Source: Lycorma delicatula (Eukaryota > Arthropoda > Insecta > Hemiptera > Fulgoridae). From it: DNA of 64,000 nt. Under the pieces are notes generated by a model. It had not been told where the DNA came from. It did no database searches and worked only from the letters and a program-made list of their open reading frames with translations. Shown here one piece after another: positions 47,262-56,809 of the stretch. The position numbers were made by a program, and so were the translations under genes. The DNA lies in NCBI RefSeq assembly GCF_047948215.1, contig NC_134455.1, forward strand, positions 222,436,526-222,500,525. The letters are read 5' to 3'. How positions within the stretch are numbered: the stretch's first letter is position 1; each line of letters begins with the position of its first letter.

Positions 47262-47282
47262 TTTACCAAGTCACTTGGTAAA
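47262..47282. repeat. TTTACC palindrome in the left arm
   Basis: tttaccaagt and acttggtaaa are perfect 10-bp arms around a single C. Neighbouring palindromes are ttttaccggtaaa (47241-47253) and tttacca...tggtaaa (47351-47372). Confidence 0.9.
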
Positions 47283-47976
47283 AATCCGAAAAAATCTTGA
47301 AAATACATTTATTTCGGCCTTTTACCAAATAGTTTTGGTCATTATTGACATTTACCATAGACTGTTGGTAAAAGTTGACAATTCTGTAATGAAATCACTC
47401 AAAAGTATGAATTTAAAAATGCTCTTCCCAATTTCGGAATTTCAGTGCACTGCGGGTGAAAAATGAAACAGGTTTTTTCAAAAGATTACAAAAAACTTTA
47501 TTTTGCTATATAATACTAAGACATTTCAAAAACTTTACAAGTAATTAATTCATATACACTAATATTCAGGAATGAATAATTTTCAGCAAACTTCTACAAT
47601 GGTAAATAGCAATATGTTCGTTGTTATAATTAAATGAATCCTTAGAATGGTTTGAACGAACAAAATGACTGTATTTAATGAAAAACGTTCAGTTGGGATT
47701 CAAAACTTTTTTCCCGCAGCAAAAATTGAAAATAAATTGGGTTAAAAAACAATCCGGTTGTTAGACCTAGACTGTACATTTAAGAGTTAACTTAATTGAA
47801 TAATCAATTCTCACGTTTGAAAATGATTAATTTTAATGCAATTTTTGAACTGAAATCCCGAAATTGAGAAAAGCATTTTTAAATTCATGCTCTTTCCTAT
47901 TTAGAAGTGATTTCGGTACAGAATTGTCAACGTTTACCAACAGAATATGGTAATTGTCAACAATGAAAAAAACGAT

Positions 47977-48030
47977 TTGGTAAAAGTCCGAATTAGATGT
48001 GTTTTCAAGGTTTTTTCGGACTTTTACCAA
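47977..48030. repeat. 16-bp inverted repeat inside the right arm
   Basis: ttggtaaaagtccgaa at 47977-47992 and its exact complement at 48015-48030, 22-bp spacer. The left arm holds the same structure with two mismatches. Confidence 0.9.
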
Positions 48031-48109
48031 GTAACTTAGTAAGTGTTAGAATTTACCGGTAAAACTTAAGATTTACTGGTATTCAGGGTTTTACCGTAAT
48101 AGATATAGG

Positions 48110-49130
48110 CTGAAAGTAGTTTATAAGGATTATGTCGGCCGGGTCAGGATCGAAAGTGAAATTTCGGATTTCTTTGGGTACTCGTAAGGTTTGAAATAGA
48201 ATCGTTCGATATCCCTGACTCATTTCTAAGTTTATTTGGTTAAGATATTAGAGGAATGCAAAAAAAAAGGTTTGGAAGTACGAATGTATTTATTGATGGT
48301 TTTTATTCCGTAATCTATTCTTTCCGGACGGTCAGCTGATAACGACTACAGGTGGCTAGACACATATAAATTATATGTTTAAATGCGTGGAGTTTATCAA
48401 ATTTTGGAGATAAATTATGAAAAGACTAAATAGATGTAGATGTGATTATCATCACAGAATCCTGGCATACGAAATTGTGGGAGTCTGTAATGAAGGCAAA
48501 CATCTTGATATCACAATTACGAATTTAAATACGGTTGATAAAAGGTAAGTAATAAGAGACTAGAAAAGAAAGACGATTCAGATATTGAATTCAGTGTAAC
48601 GGAATAGATCCAAACAGGAGAAATTAGCAAAACAGGAAAAGGACAGTAATTGAAAGCATAGTGAATTAAGGATCTCAAATATGGGTGTTGGGTGAGGGAA
48701 TGCATAAAAGATCGATAGCTATGGAATGAACTTCTGTCGTAGATTTTGTGGTATTTCAGGACCAGCAGGATGAGGAATGAAGTAATAATATGGACAATGA
48801 AAGTGAATTTCTTTAAATATTGATACCATAACTAAAAGATAGCTTACTTATTAAACTTAAAAGTAAGCTACTTAAAGTTGATTACAATGGACATAAATAG
48901 AATATCAGATGAAAACTGTCACATATATTATCTAATTTGAAAAAATATTATTTAAAAGGAAAAAAGGGAGGCCCCGAATGAGAGTGTAAGCAAGGTACTG
49001 AAGAAGGAAGATCGAGATTTGCTGGAGGGTGATTGAATGATAAAAAACTGTAGATGTTAATAAGCGTTAAATAGCAGATCTTGTGGAAAGTTGTGGAAGA
49101 AACAAATATCAAAAGATACGAACGCTCATA
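48110..49130. other. intergenic stretch, nothing identified
   Basis: No gene or named repeat. Confidence 0.5.
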
Positions 49131-49135
49131 AATAA

Positions 49136-49217
49136 GCGCGCGCGCGCGTGCATGTGTGTGTGCGCGCGCGCGTGCGTGTGTATGTGTGTGTGTGTGTGTG
49201 TGCGTGTGCGTGTGTGT
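49136..49217. repeat. (CG)n/(TG)n microsatellite
   Basis: Alternating purine-pyrimidine tract of mixed CG and TG units, a sequence type able to adopt left-handed DNA. It lies about 80 bp before the LINE fragment copy D. Confidence 0.95.
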
Positions 49218-49448
49218 AACAGTCACCAAATTACGCTTGTAATAATACAAAATAGTAAAATATTGAGTTTTCACCTCACAAATATATTTTATACATCCTG
49301 TCCTCCGTAGGGGTAAACATCTACCTTGTGACGATCCCGGTAGCCGCAAAACCCCCTTCGTTCCTAACCCTGATGGGCTTTAACGGAAGTTGTCTTGTAG
49401 ACGCTCTAAACTTGACAAGACAGCACAGTCATCAGTTTGGCCTCTGTC

Positions 49449-49463
49449 AGGATGCCACCGATG
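49449..49463. repeat. SINE target-site duplication, left
   Basis: aggatgccaccgatg recurs exactly at 49761-49775 beyond the SINE. Confidence 0.95.
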
Positions 49464-49760
49464 GACCCACCGCGTTGGTCTAGTGGTGAACGGGTCTTCC
49501 CAAATCAGCTGATTTGGAAGTCGAGAGTTCCAGCGTTCAAGTCCTAGTAAAGCCAGTTATTTTTACACGGACTTGAATACTAGATCGTGGATACCGGTGT
49601 TCTTTGGTGGTTGGGTTTCAATTAGCCACACATCTCCGAAATGGTCGAACTGAGAATGTACAAGACTACACTTCATTTACACTCATACATATCATCCTTA
49701 TTCATCCTCTGAAGTATTATCTGAACGGTAGTTACCGGAGGCTAAACAGGAAAAAGGAGG
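49464..49760 (+). mobile_element. tRNA-derived SINE, full length (copy 1)
   Basis: The head resembles a tRNA: tggtctagtggtgaa is a pol III A box and gttcaagtcc a B box about 45 bp later, which would drive its own transcription. The body (ttatttttacacggactt, then ccggtgttctttggtggttg) is shared with the second copy at 62.55 kb. The tail is short and A-rich (caggaaaaagg). It is bounded by a perfect 15-bp target duplication and sits within the 3' UTR of LINE copy D. It needs a LINE to supply the reverse transcriptase. Confidence 0.9.
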
Positions 49761-49775
49761 AGGATGCCACCGATG
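49761..49775. repeat. SINE target-site duplication, right
   Basis: Exact repeat of 49449-49463. Confidence 0.95.
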
Positions 49776-50285
49776 AAAATGACAATTCTATCAGTGTATT
49801 TACACATCATATCGTAACATTAGAGAGAAATATGTAAAATATTTTGTCTTAATTTCCAGCGTAATCTTCAGAAAAATAGAATAAAATGCAACACAGTTCA
49901 ATCCTCATTAAGATAGAAATATCCTGAAATTTTTGTTCGCTATCTTTGATCCTTTTATTAAAGAAGATAAAAGTAAAATTTGACATCTGATAATTTCAAC
50001 AAATTTCACTTTGACCTAAGGTAAAGATTAAAAAAAAAAATTACAGCGATTAACTGTAGCTCATTTTGACGGATATGCTTCGTTTTTATTTTCTTAAAAA
50101 AACGCCTAAAACCTTTTTTCAGTTTTTCGACAAAACGACTGAGTGATATTGAATTTAATTTAAAGTTAAATTCAGATACAATTTTTACATCGACCAAGAA
50201 AACCGAATATTACGAATCACCATTATTTACTTTCGAGGGGTATGAATGACGTCTCTGCTTTCATTCCCTATTGTATATTCCGATA

Positions 50286-50288
<3 letters not shown>

Positions 50289-50326
<38 letters not shown>
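50289..50326. repeat. (AT)n microsatellite
   Basis: About 19 AT units; a second tract lies at 50432-50455. Open frames across them are artefacts. Confidence 0.95.
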
Positions 50327-50329
<3 letters not shown>

Positions 50330-50889
50330 AAAAACTGATCGGAATATATATATATATAGAGTGTGTAATAAAAACTGAAAAAGGTAAAAAGGAAAGTGGT
50401 AAAAAAAGGAAAATGGTATAAATTTGTTGTGTATATATATATATATATATATATACCATACAACCACGAAAAAGCTTCAAGATGCAAAATTAATTCTAAA
50501 AAGTTAATTTCTTAAATAATTTAACAGACTTTTACGTTTTTATTTAAGCTATTTTTATTTACTCTACATTATATAAAGCACAGTGAATTTAAAAATTTAC
50601 TTAGTTTTAATAAATGAATTATTCTAATTTTATTCTGCACTAATTTTAATAGCCGATACTAGAAGCGAAATTGAAATGGTACTCCATCTGTAGTAATGCT
50701 CGGGCAATTTTTCAAGTCTATGATTAATTTAAATGGATTAAGAATAATGTTATACTTTGCGACTTCATATCATACTCGTATTTCTAGTTCATTCACACGG
50801 CCAAAGACAAGCATAATCTTGACAAGACTATCCGTTGAAATTTCTCACCGTAGCGGTATTTAATATCCTAGTACTATTTCAACATCCGA

Positions 50890-50940
50890 TATAAAAGGAT
50901 ATTCACACTCTTATTAGAATTCAGATCTGTAGTTCAGTTG
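50890..50940 (+). promoter_or_regulatory. candidate TATA/initiator core promoter
   Basis: tataaaag at 50890 is followed 33 bases later by an initiator-like tcagat (A at 50923), the spacing of arthropod TATA promoters, with a second tcagtt at 50934. Downstream ATGs give only short frames, so no gene is attached. Confidence 0.25.
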
Positions 50941-52656
50941 TGAAGGTTATTTTCATTTAGAGAAAACATCGTAATAAAACAGCAATCTATATTTCGCAGT
51001 ATGAAAAATTCAATATACTACATCAGTAGTATGAACGACGACAACAGATCACGATGGTATTTTATTTTCAGTATACACAAACGTTGATTTTTATAGCCTG
51101 AATTATTTACTCTTTTACTTTTCTTACATCCCGTTGCGTCGGGAATATTTTATAATATTACTTCATCCTTTCATATCATCCTTCAGTAAAAGAATAAGCT
51201 CATCAAACCAACACAAATGTACATTCTAAAGCCCGACATACTTGTAGAACGGAAATATGGAAAAATAATAATAATATGGAAAAATTTGTTTATGTTAAAA
51301 GCAGTAAAAGTAAAATGGAAAGAAAATATTTTCCTTCAAATAATATAACACAATTCTCTTATTTATAAATAATAAGATATTACAAAAACATCTTATTCTG
51401 TACGTAGAATGAAACTAGAGATACAAACAATTCATAATGCCTAACTTACTAGTTAGGCCGTTTTACTATAAATCCTTACAAACGGGTAAACCGAAATTCG
51501 ATTTTAAAATATTAATAGTGCTAAACCTTTAGATACAAATTTTTCTGTTAACCAGAATCTGTCATCAGTAAGCCGCATCCTACGGCTAATTTCAATTAGG
51601 TAATGAAATAATATCGGTTTTTATATTTCTGCAAATTCTGAAATTCGATCTTAAAATTGAAAAAACAAGGAAACCTAAATTTTAGTGAAACTCAATCCTA
51701 TAATCTGACGGGGAAGCTTATCGATCAAGTTGCTTAAAATTATTTCCTGTCAGAAGAGCAGTAAAAAACTTCTTAAAAAAATGGCATAGACAGTCAAAAC
51801 AATAAAACAAAAGATGAGTACTACACGCAACTACGCTTTTCGTTTATTTCTAATTTATTATTGTCAAAGATCATTCCATACTCACATTAGAGATATGAAC
51901 GCTGACATTTTTCCTAGGTTACAAATAAGAGATGACTTTCAAATATTACTATAATGTTTTATTTTTCTGACAAACTGTTAGCTGATACTTAAAATCTGCT
52001 TTACTTGATTTTACGTGAGGTCGAAGATCTTTTAACATTTTAATAGTGTAACGCCTAAACGTTTTTTAAACCGTAGCAATTACGATCAAAATATCTTTCG
52101 CAGAATAACATTATCGCTGAAAGTACATTAGTACTCGTTTTATGAGTCCCGAAGATTGTTACTCAATGAATTAGTTGTTTCACATTTTTCATGAAGCAAG
52201 TGTATGGCTGAAATGATTTAACATACATCTCTATTTAATTTACATTTAGAATAAAATCGAAAACTAACGTTTCTACTTGTAATTCATGGCATAAATTATT
52301 CTTACCACTAATCGTTGTCATGTGTATGATTTGTGTGCTTGTGCGAATTGGATTCTTTACTGATTATCTTATTTTTATAATACGATATTTAGTTAAAAAT
52401 ATAATATTTACTTAATTTATTTATACGATGCATACATACGAATTTATTTTACTTTATCATTTACACGGACTTACTAAACGATTATTATCTTTATTTAAGT
52501 AGATTCTTCTGAAATGTGTTAACCTAAAAAATAGAACATTTCATAGACATGACCGCATATACATTGCAGACAAGTCTCAGTCAAAAATAGCATCACTAAA
52601 AAGCTAAAATATCGCCTAAGAATAATTTAAAATTTAATTCTGAGTAAAATACAAAT

Positions 52657-52700
52657 ACACGCACACACACACACACACACATATTTATATATATATATTA
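52657..52700. repeat. (CA)n followed by (AT)n microsatellite
   Basis: A CA tract at 52657-52681 passes into an AT tract to 52700. Confidence 0.9.
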
Positions 52701-52746
52701 TCGTCAATTGGCTTCGACGGCATATTGAAATTAATAACCTTATGGT

Positions 52747-52852
52747 AGCCCTGAGAAGGACTGTTTTGTCGAATGGCTTCGACGGCTCATAATTTATAAC
52801 CTTGTGGTGGCCCTGAAAAGGACTGTTTTTTGCGTTAGCTCTGAAAAGAGCT
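52747..52852 (-). other. three histone-type 3' stem-loops in tandem
   Basis: On the minus strand: agctcttttcagagct (52852-52837), agtccttttcagggcc (52824-52809) and agtccttctcagggct (52762-52747). Each has the 6-bp stem, 4-base T-Y-T-C loop and, for the last two, the aaaac leader and acca trailer typical of metazoan replication-dependent histone mRNA 3' ends. The last two lie in a 62-bp tandem repeat that also contains ggcttcgacgg. No histone coding sequence is near. Confidence 0.5.
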
Positions 52853-52859
52853 GTTGGGT

Positions 52860-53230
52860 CCAGAAGTTGGTCCCCGGCGAAGTCGGGGAGTTGTGGCTCG
52901 TCCATTGAAATCAAACCGGGCTTCCCCTCAGCGGCAGTTGGGTCCCCACTACAGCGTGGCAGTGGTAGCCCCTAGAGCCCCGCAGTGTCGGATCGGCATC
53001 GGTCGTCTTCGCCGGCGCGGCGGAGGCGGTTCTCCCCGAGCGATCCCACGCTGGGCCGGCTCCTGCTCCGCCGGCCAGGGCGATTGAAGCCCGGCGAGCA
53101 GGAGCGGGAAGGTAACGTCTGCGTCCAGCGGCTTCCTCGGCGGGCCGGCCAGGCCTGCTGCTCCAGCGGGAATGTTGGCATCCGCGGGGAGGTTCCACGT
53201 TGAGGAGGCCAGGGAACTTCTTGTCTTCTT
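52860..53230. other. GC-rich segment of unknown nature
   Basis: Sharply GC-rich compared with all flanking DNA. A minus-strand frame (53234-52911) is rich in Arg, Ala, Gly and Pro, as any GC-rich frame would be, and is not recognised. It could be the U5/leader end of the Gypsy LTR or a separate unit. Confidence 0.4.
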
Positions 53231-53254
53231 CCATTTTCTTCTTCTTCTTGGTCT

Positions 53255-53482
53255 TCTGCAGGTGGTGGTCGACGATGAATTAAAATTTCACTCTCGTGTA
53301 CACTCTTTTATTAGAGCCTGAGAGTGATGGGTCCGCAGCGCCGCTGTGGTGGGAGAACTGTGCGGTCATTTGTGCGGCGGGAGTGATGCTGCATCAGCGC
53401 GTACGTATACTGTGCTCCAGCCGACATCTTAGCTGCTATCGTGTTCGTCCGCCGATATTAAATTAGGCATATATGTGATAAC
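53255..53482 (-). other. probable 3' LTR of the Gypsy element (end not defined)
   Basis: On the minus strand it starts tgttatcacat immediately after the polypurine tract, as a 3' LTR should, and contains the polyadenylation signal aataaa at 53312-53307 followed by a tgtacacgag stretch. I could not find the matching 5' LTR, because the element is truncated, so the far boundary is arbitrary. Confidence 0.5.
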
Positions 53483-53484
53483 AA

Positions 53485-53502
53485 TTCCCTCCCTCCACCC
53501 CC
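53485..53502 (-). promoter_or_regulatory. polypurine tract (plus-strand primer)
   Basis: gggggtggagggagggaa on the minus strand, two bases before the putative LTR start TG. Such tracts survive RNase H and prime second-strand synthesis in LTR retroelements. Confidence 0.7.
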
Positions 53503-53625
53503 GCATACACAGCACATACAGCATATCTACATCTGATGGATCTTGCTGTAGTGAGTTGTCAGGCCGTGGTGTGCAGATTTCAGCCTGGAGACGTGTACCT
53601 TTAGCCGGGTGTCTAAAGGTAAATT

Positions 53626-54720
53626 TCATAAACTTGCCCTATTTGTTGAAGGACAATGTACGGGTCTTCCCATGGAGCCTCGAATTCTGCACGTCGACCA
53701 TCGCAAGCAGGGCCGGCGAGCTGTCTGACGAACACTTGGTCGTCTTTTTAACTGTCTTCCAATGAGCAGTTCGCTTGGTAGCGTGCTGGTCGCGGCGATA
53801 GCCCGATTTCTTAATGCGAACACCACTCGTGGCATACGAGTGCAATCCCAGGTTAGATGTTGGACATCCTGCTCGAGTGCTATTCTCAGTGTTTTCTTTA
53901 CCTCCTCATTACGACGCTCCGTGGGATTCGCCCATGGATGGTACACGGGTGTAGTCCAGTGTGCAATTTGTCGTTGGCGGCATAACTTCTTCCACTTCCG
54001 GCTTGTGAGCGCAATCCCGTTGTCTGTCAGGACGGCCGCAGGATAGCCCCAGCGCCAAAACACTTCCTCCTCCAAACAGATGGTGTCCGTCTTAGCTCGA
54101 GGAACGCGCCTACCCTCTTCCCAGCGGGAAAAGGGTCAATCGCCACCACTAGGAACCTGCTACCTCGTTTCTGGGTATGGACCCATTAAGTCACCCGCCA
54201 CATGCTTTCAACAAGCTGTAGATCTCCGGGATCGCTGATTGTCGGTGGAGTGTTTGGCCCTCGTTTGTAGCGGGCGCATGTGTGGCTCCCGTATGTACTG
54301 CTGAACGTCCTTCGTAGGGCCTTGCAAATTGTAATACTGGCGGATCGCCCACCAGGTCTCTTCTGCTCCAGGATGACCGGCTTTTGAGCGTGGTGGTAAT
54401 GTCGTATGACACCACTCCCACTGATTGTGGTCCCTCCCTGTGCTGCGTCCTGCTGTCCATATGATGCCGTCTTCGTCCACTCAGAGATGGGTGCCTGGAG
54501 CCGAATTTGGATCCTGGCGTAATCGTTGGCACTCTGGGTCGGCTTTTTGTGCTTCCCGCATCTGTTGGAACAGAGAAGTAGTAACGACTTCTTGCAGTCG
54601 GGGAGTAACCGCTCTCTCTTCTTGGCCGCGTTCAGTCGGGTGTAGTCTATCTTCATCCCGCACCATCTTAGTATTTTTTTTCTTCCGCCGATTCTCTTTA
54701 CAACAGATCTGGTAGTTCAT
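53626..54720 (-). pseudogene. Gypsy-type integrase region
   Basis: Integrase joins the retroelement DNA to the host genome. In order: the zinc-binding HHCC domain in broken frames around 54,480-54,190, with AGHPGAEETWWAIRQYYNL-type text then a His/Cys region ending KRGPNTPPT; then the catalytic core at 54075-53626 with AAVLTDNGIAL, the second catalytic Asp, and HPWANPTERRNEEVK, the catalytic Glu. The first catalytic Asp would lie near 54,120-54,180, where the frame is broken. Arrangement after RNase H and before the LTR is that of Ty3/Gypsy. Frameshifts make it inactive. Confidence 0.85.
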
Positions 54721-55120
54721 TCTCCAGACTCTAATCTAAACTTGAAACTTTCAATCAATAAGGCCCAGCGAGCATATTTTGTTTTCTGATCGGTGGCCTG
54801 CCTTAGCCATGTTGCCCGTTCTGAGGATGAAAGTTCGGTCTTCGACGTATGATCAATAGCGTTTGACTGCCCACATCATGGCGAGACATTCGAGCTCATT
54901 TGAGTGATATTTCTTCTCTACCTCTGAAAGCTTCGTGCTGGCGTACGAGATGACTTCGCTCCCCGTTTTCGGCTTACTGGTAAAGCACAGCTCCCAGCCC
55001 TCGCTGGCTGACGTCGGTTTGCAAGACAGTAGGAAGCTCTGGATCCGGCCAAAATAACGTCAACGCTCTGCTGAAGGCCTGCCGAGCAGCTTGGAAGGCT
55101 TACTGTGTGGTTTCTCTCCA
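54721..55120 (-). pseudogene. Gypsy-type RNase H region
   Basis: RNase H degrades the RNA of the RNA-DNA hybrid during reverse transcription. Near 54,960-54,860 the minus strand reads VISYASTKLSEVEKKYHSNE, then LECLAMMWAVKRY, the block holding catalytic acidic residues, before a stop. The domain end near 54,775-54,720 reads KYARWALLIESFKFRLESG. The first catalytic Asp is in a broken stretch upstream. Confidence 0.75.
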
Positions 55121-55186
55121 TTTCCAGTGTTTACCCCGCAGCAGATCAATCAGCGGCGAGGAAATCTTTGAGAATCTTGTGATGTA

Positions 55187-55834
55187 TTATCGCACCCAGT
55201 TACAGGTGCCGAGGAACTTCTGCAACTCTTTTCTTGACCTAGGATTCTTGTGTTCGATGATGGCATGTAGGTGTTGCTGCTGCGGAATATTGCCCGTGGG
55301 TGTGATTTTATGGCTCAATAATGACACCTCGTCTCGGCTAAATTGGCATTTCTTCAAAGAGCACGACAGATGGTGAAGTTGTAGGCGTTCAAGAACCAAA
55401 TCTATTTGGCGTAAGTGTTCTTCCCAGCTACTGCTGTAAACAATAATGTCGTCCAGGTAGACCAGGCAGTACTGGCGGAGGAGGCCAGTGAGAACGTCCT
55501 GCATTACATACTGGAATGTGCTAGGTGCATTTTTCAAGCTGAACGGCATGACTCGGAAATGGTATCGGACGCCATCTGGAACAGAAAAGGCTGTAAAACG
55601 TTTGGCTGATTTCTCCAGGGGTATCTGCCAATAGCCACTTTGACGGTCGATTGTTGAGAAGACGCGGGCGCTTCCCACGTCTTTAATAGTCACATAGATC
55701 AGTGACAGTGGTGAGTCCACATCTTCCGTGATGTTGTTCAGGCGCCGGAAGTCTACACAAAAACGTGGTGAAGAGTTCTTCTTCTTTACAATGATTACTG
55801 GAGAGTTGTAGGGCGATGTCGACGGCTCTATCAC
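55187..55834 (-). pseudogene. Gypsy-type reverse transcriptase
   Basis: 216 codons without interruption. IEPSTSPYNSPVIIVKKK opens the domain; FCVDFRRLNNIT follows; the motif A block is VFSTIDRQSGYWQI (R replaces the usual L after D); the FSLKNAPSTFQYVM block is motif B; and CLVYLDDIIVYSSSWEEHL is motif C with both catalytic Asp. It ends in LQKFLGTCNWVR, where RT passes into the connection domain, and then breaks. This is the best preserved part of the element. The upstream border with protease is frameshifted. Confidence 0.9.
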
Positions 55835-55989
55835 TCTTTCCTCAGCATCTCTTCTACTTGTTCTCTTATAGTCCGTTTCTTTTCTTCGATGTACCGGTAG
55901 ATCGGTAAGCGAAACGGCCAGCTTCCTTTCCGAAGTCCGATCACATATACGCTGACCGAATTGGTTGCAAGGGAGTGCTGGAAAATCCT

Positions 55990-56460
55990 CCCTGGTGTCG
56001 CTTCAACACCGTCTCCTATCTTGTCTTTACCTCAGGGGGTGCTGTACTTTTCACTGCCAACCAGTCCAGTTTCGATGTCGCAGGTTTGGGTCGATCGTGC
56101 CAAAAATCGGTTTTTCGCGTTTCCCTATCCAAATAGAGGCAGCCACGACTGTAGTTCAACACGGCTTGGTGCTTCTTCAGCCAGTTTTGTCCCAAGTTGA
56201 TTTCTTCCCGCAGTCCCGGAACTAGCAGAAGCGTTGTGGGCATTTTCGTGTCGCCGCAGAGAAGCTCTATTTGCACCACTCCCGTGGTACGGCAGGAAAT
56301 AGAATTCAATGCCAGATCTATCTTGATGTCTGTGTTGGAACTGGCTTGCCACGGTAACAGCTCAGCTCTTCCTAAGGTGAAGTTGGCTGCAGAATCTATG
56401 GCCGCTTTCGTGAGTCGTTCTGCTACTTCGACAGTGCTTCTACGGATTTCTGAACCTAGT
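55990..56460 (-). pseudogene. Gypsy-type aspartic protease region
   Basis: Retropepsin cuts the polyprotein. Near 56,405-56,380 the minus strand reads KAAIDSAANFTLGRAEL, in which DSA stands at the active-site D-S/T-G-A position with Gly missing. Downstream 56309-56016 has VVQIELLCGDTKMPTTLLL and the LGQNWLKKHQAVLNY block, the second half of the fold (usual LG-DWL). The missing active-site Gly and frame breaks argue that it is dead. Confidence 0.7.
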
Positions 56461-56469
56461 TGAGGGCCC

Positions 56470-56800
56470 CGGTTGGCTTCACAGCCAGAACCCTTACTCG
56501 TTTCCCTGCTGCGACTTCCTTATTGGGCAGTCCCTGTGGAAATGGCGCTCCGGGCAGTAATGACACCACGGAGCCAAGATGCTTCTACGTCAAGTTGCTT
56601 TGTCATTTGTTCTAGCCAAAAAAGTATCTGGTTGAAGCTCACCTACTCTGTCCAGCGAGCTCCGCCAGAACTAACGCGGATTTTGTGAGTACTCTTTAAC
56701 ATTGTAGCTTGGATCTCCTGTTCGTCTGCTTCAATGATGATGGCCCGATGCAGCAGGTCATCAATATCATGGATGGTTGCCACGATAATCTGTCCTAAAG
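56470..56800 (-). pseudogene. Gypsy-type gag C-terminus with zinc knuckle
   Basis: Near 56,790-56,720 the minus strand reads VATIHDIDDLLHRAIIIEAD, similar to gag ends, and near 56,565-56,520 CHYCPERHFHRDC, a CCHC knuckle that is one residue short of CX2CX4HX4C. The element stops at about 56,800 and the flanking DNA becomes AT-rich, so the rest of gag and the 5' LTR are missing. Confidence 0.65.
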
Positions 56801-56809
56801 ATCCTCACA

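Larger units (their letters stand above)
47206..48099. mobile_element. foldback/MITE element with about 250-bp terminal inverted repeats
   Basis: The left end (47206 to about 47,459) and right end (about 47,848 to 48099) are long imperfect inverted copies starting ttacggtaaaaccc. The equivalence is visible even in translation: a plus-strand frame at 47275 and a minus-strand frame at 48030 give nearly the same peptide (VRKNLENT against IRKNLENT, YHRLLVKVDNSV against YHILLVNVDNSV), which is only a consequence of the inverted repeat. Each arm carries several TTTACC...GGTAAA palindromes. The 390-bp middle is AT-rich and encodes nothing. A near-perfect 7-8 bp target duplication flanks it. It is non-autonomous; the superfamily is uncertain (hAT or another with 8-bp duplications). 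Confidence 0.85.
49300..49790 (-). mobile_element. R1-family 3' UTR fragment (copy D), interrupted by a SINE
   Basis: The left part (49,300-49,463) matches the distal 3' UTR of copy A in the same orientation: cccccttcgttccta and ctttaacgga occur in both. The match resumes only briefly after the SINE (49,761-49,790), at the position of the UTR hairpin, which is eroded here. Confidence 0.75.
49800..52640. other. AT-rich stretch with simple repeats
   Basis: No gene identified. AT tracts lie at 50289-50326, 50343-50358 and 50432-50455. A possible core promoter is listed separately. Confidence 0.5.

Noticed and set aside
47275..48030. Two similar peptides on opposite strands, as if duplicated genes
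   Set aside because: They are the two arms of one inverted repeat; the middle and ends show no coding selection.
49464..49545. A tRNA gene
   Set aside because: Pol III boxes are present, but the cloverleaf is imperfect, and the sequence continues into a SINE body flanked by a target-site duplication.
50227..50487. Minus-strand open frames rich in Tyr-Ile
   Set aside because: Produced by AT dinucleotide tracts.
52747..52852. Presence of a histone gene
   Set aside because: Only stem-loops are present; no frame nearby resembles H1, H2A, H2B, H3 or H4.
52938..52957. tggggacccaactgcc as a retroelement primer-binding site after an LTR
   Set aside because: Starts with TGG, but does not match a tRNA 3' end that I can support, and no LTR edge is defined next to it.
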